DNA of 5,201 bases. Source: Gemmatimonadota bacterium (lineage in GTDB: Bacteria > Gemmatimonadota > Gemmatimonadetes > Longimicrobiales > RSA9). The notes below the pieces were generated by a model. The model made no database searches and was not told the DNA's origin. It worked only from the letters and a program-made list of their open reading frames with translations. This document shows, in pieces, positions 5,002 through 5,201 of the stretch (its first letter is position 1; each line of letters opens with the position of its first letter). Position numbers and translations under genes: made by a program. Location of the stretch: positions 1 through 5,201 of the forward strand of contig JACQPS010000024.1 in assembly GCA_016207445.1 (NCBI GenBank), written 5' to 3'.

Positions 5002-5201
5002 ATGGCCAAGCGGGTATCGCGCAAGGGAGCAAGTAGGGCCAGGCGGGTGTCGCGCAAGACAGCGCTTCCCAACGAGCTGCACGGGGAGCAGCGCAGTCTG
5101 GAGGCGCTGCGAGCGCACCAGCTCCGGGAGGAGCCCGGGCGCGAGACTCCCGGCCGTATCGGCCACCTCGCCAGCGGCGTGCTGGTGCAGGTCTGCCTCG
5201 A
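5002..5201 (+). CDS. Unrecognised protein with basic, duplicated N-terminus (3' truncated)
   Basis: The frame runs from ATG 5002 off the end of the window, giving 66 full codons. Third codon positions are predominantly G or C, as in the other genes, and a strong AGGAGG precedes the start, so it is likely real. The first 20 residues are very basic and contain a near-repeat: KRVSRK (3-8) and RRVSRK (14-19). Residues ~24-45 (NELHGEQRSLEALRAHQLREE) are charged and probably helical; residues ~53-66 (IGHLASGVLVQVCL) are hydrophobic, perhaps a buried strand. No signal peptide is visible. A basic tail of this type is common in nucleic-acid-binding or ribosome-associated proteins, but that is only a suggestion. 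I do not recognise the family, and the rest of the gene is outside the window. Confidence 0.6.
   Translation, partial: MAKRVSRKGASRARRVSRKTALPNELHGEQRSLEALRAHQLREEPGRETPGRIGHLASGVLVQVCL
5005..5058 (+). repeat. Short in-gene direct repeat encoding the basic motif
   Basis: Bases 5005-5025 and 5038-5058 match over 21 bases with two mismatches (A/G at the second base of codon 2 of the unit and at the third base of the Val codon), with a period of 33 bases. Because the period is 11 codons, the repeat keeps frame and doubles the K/R-R-V-S-R-K motif. One mismatch is synonymous and the other is Lys to Arg. Confidence 0.75.

Noticed and set aside
4890..5072. Minus-strand small open frame of 60 codons
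   Set aside because: It overlaps the start of the better-supported plus-strand gene and its ribosome binding site; its repeated LAxLxPLRDTRLA-like translation is just the reverse of the duplicated basic motif.

Overview
The window is clearly GC-rich, densely coding, and bacterial. Its marker families point to the FCB superphylum. These are a PorV/PorQ-family outer-membrane protein, a secreted protein ending in a type IX secretion (T9SS)/FlgD-like C-terminal domain, and a small beta-barrel protein with an Ala/Gln-rich signal peptide. High GC combined with these families makes Gemmatimonadota or a related high-GC lineage the best guess. This is inference from family knowledge; there is no rRNA or other phylogenetic marker here.

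Layout. Positions 1-3654 hold a tightly packed plus-strand run of four envelope genes: the 3' end of a large secreted protein (1-690), a PorV/PorQ-like outer-membrane protein (705-1814, or from 690), a small outer-membrane beta-barrel protein (1839-2522) and a probable lipoprotein (2533-3654). Intergenic gaps are only about 10-25 bases, and an alternative TAATG overlap joins the first two genes. A very strong intrinsic terminator at 3680-3712 closes the run, so it is almost certainly the tail of one operon. A convergent intergenic region (3655-4020) holds a GC-rich 13-bp hairpin, a long imperfect inverted repeat built from CTYTGCG/CGCARAG motifs, and a 26-base tandem duplication whose second copy contains the stop codon of the opposing gene.

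Positions 4021-4845 (minus) encode an inositol-monophosphatase/SuhB-family phosphatase with all core metal-binding motifs. A divergent intergenic region (4846-5001) separates it from a plus-strand gene starting at 5002. That gene has a strong ribosome binding site, begins with a duplicated basic motif, and runs off the window end; I do not recognise it.

How the genes may work together. In Bacteroidota, PorV is the outer-membrane shuttle that binds the C-terminal signal of T9SS cargo. A cargo-like C-terminal domain directly beside a PorV-family gene, followed by a beta-barrel and a lipoprotein, suggests a locus for surface export or display. The lipoprotein appears to contain two copies of a domain resembling the extracytoplasmic part of RskA-type anti-sigma factors. 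The phosphatase and the final gene look like unrelated neighbours. No CRISPR array, tRNA, rRNA, insertion sequence or defence system was found.
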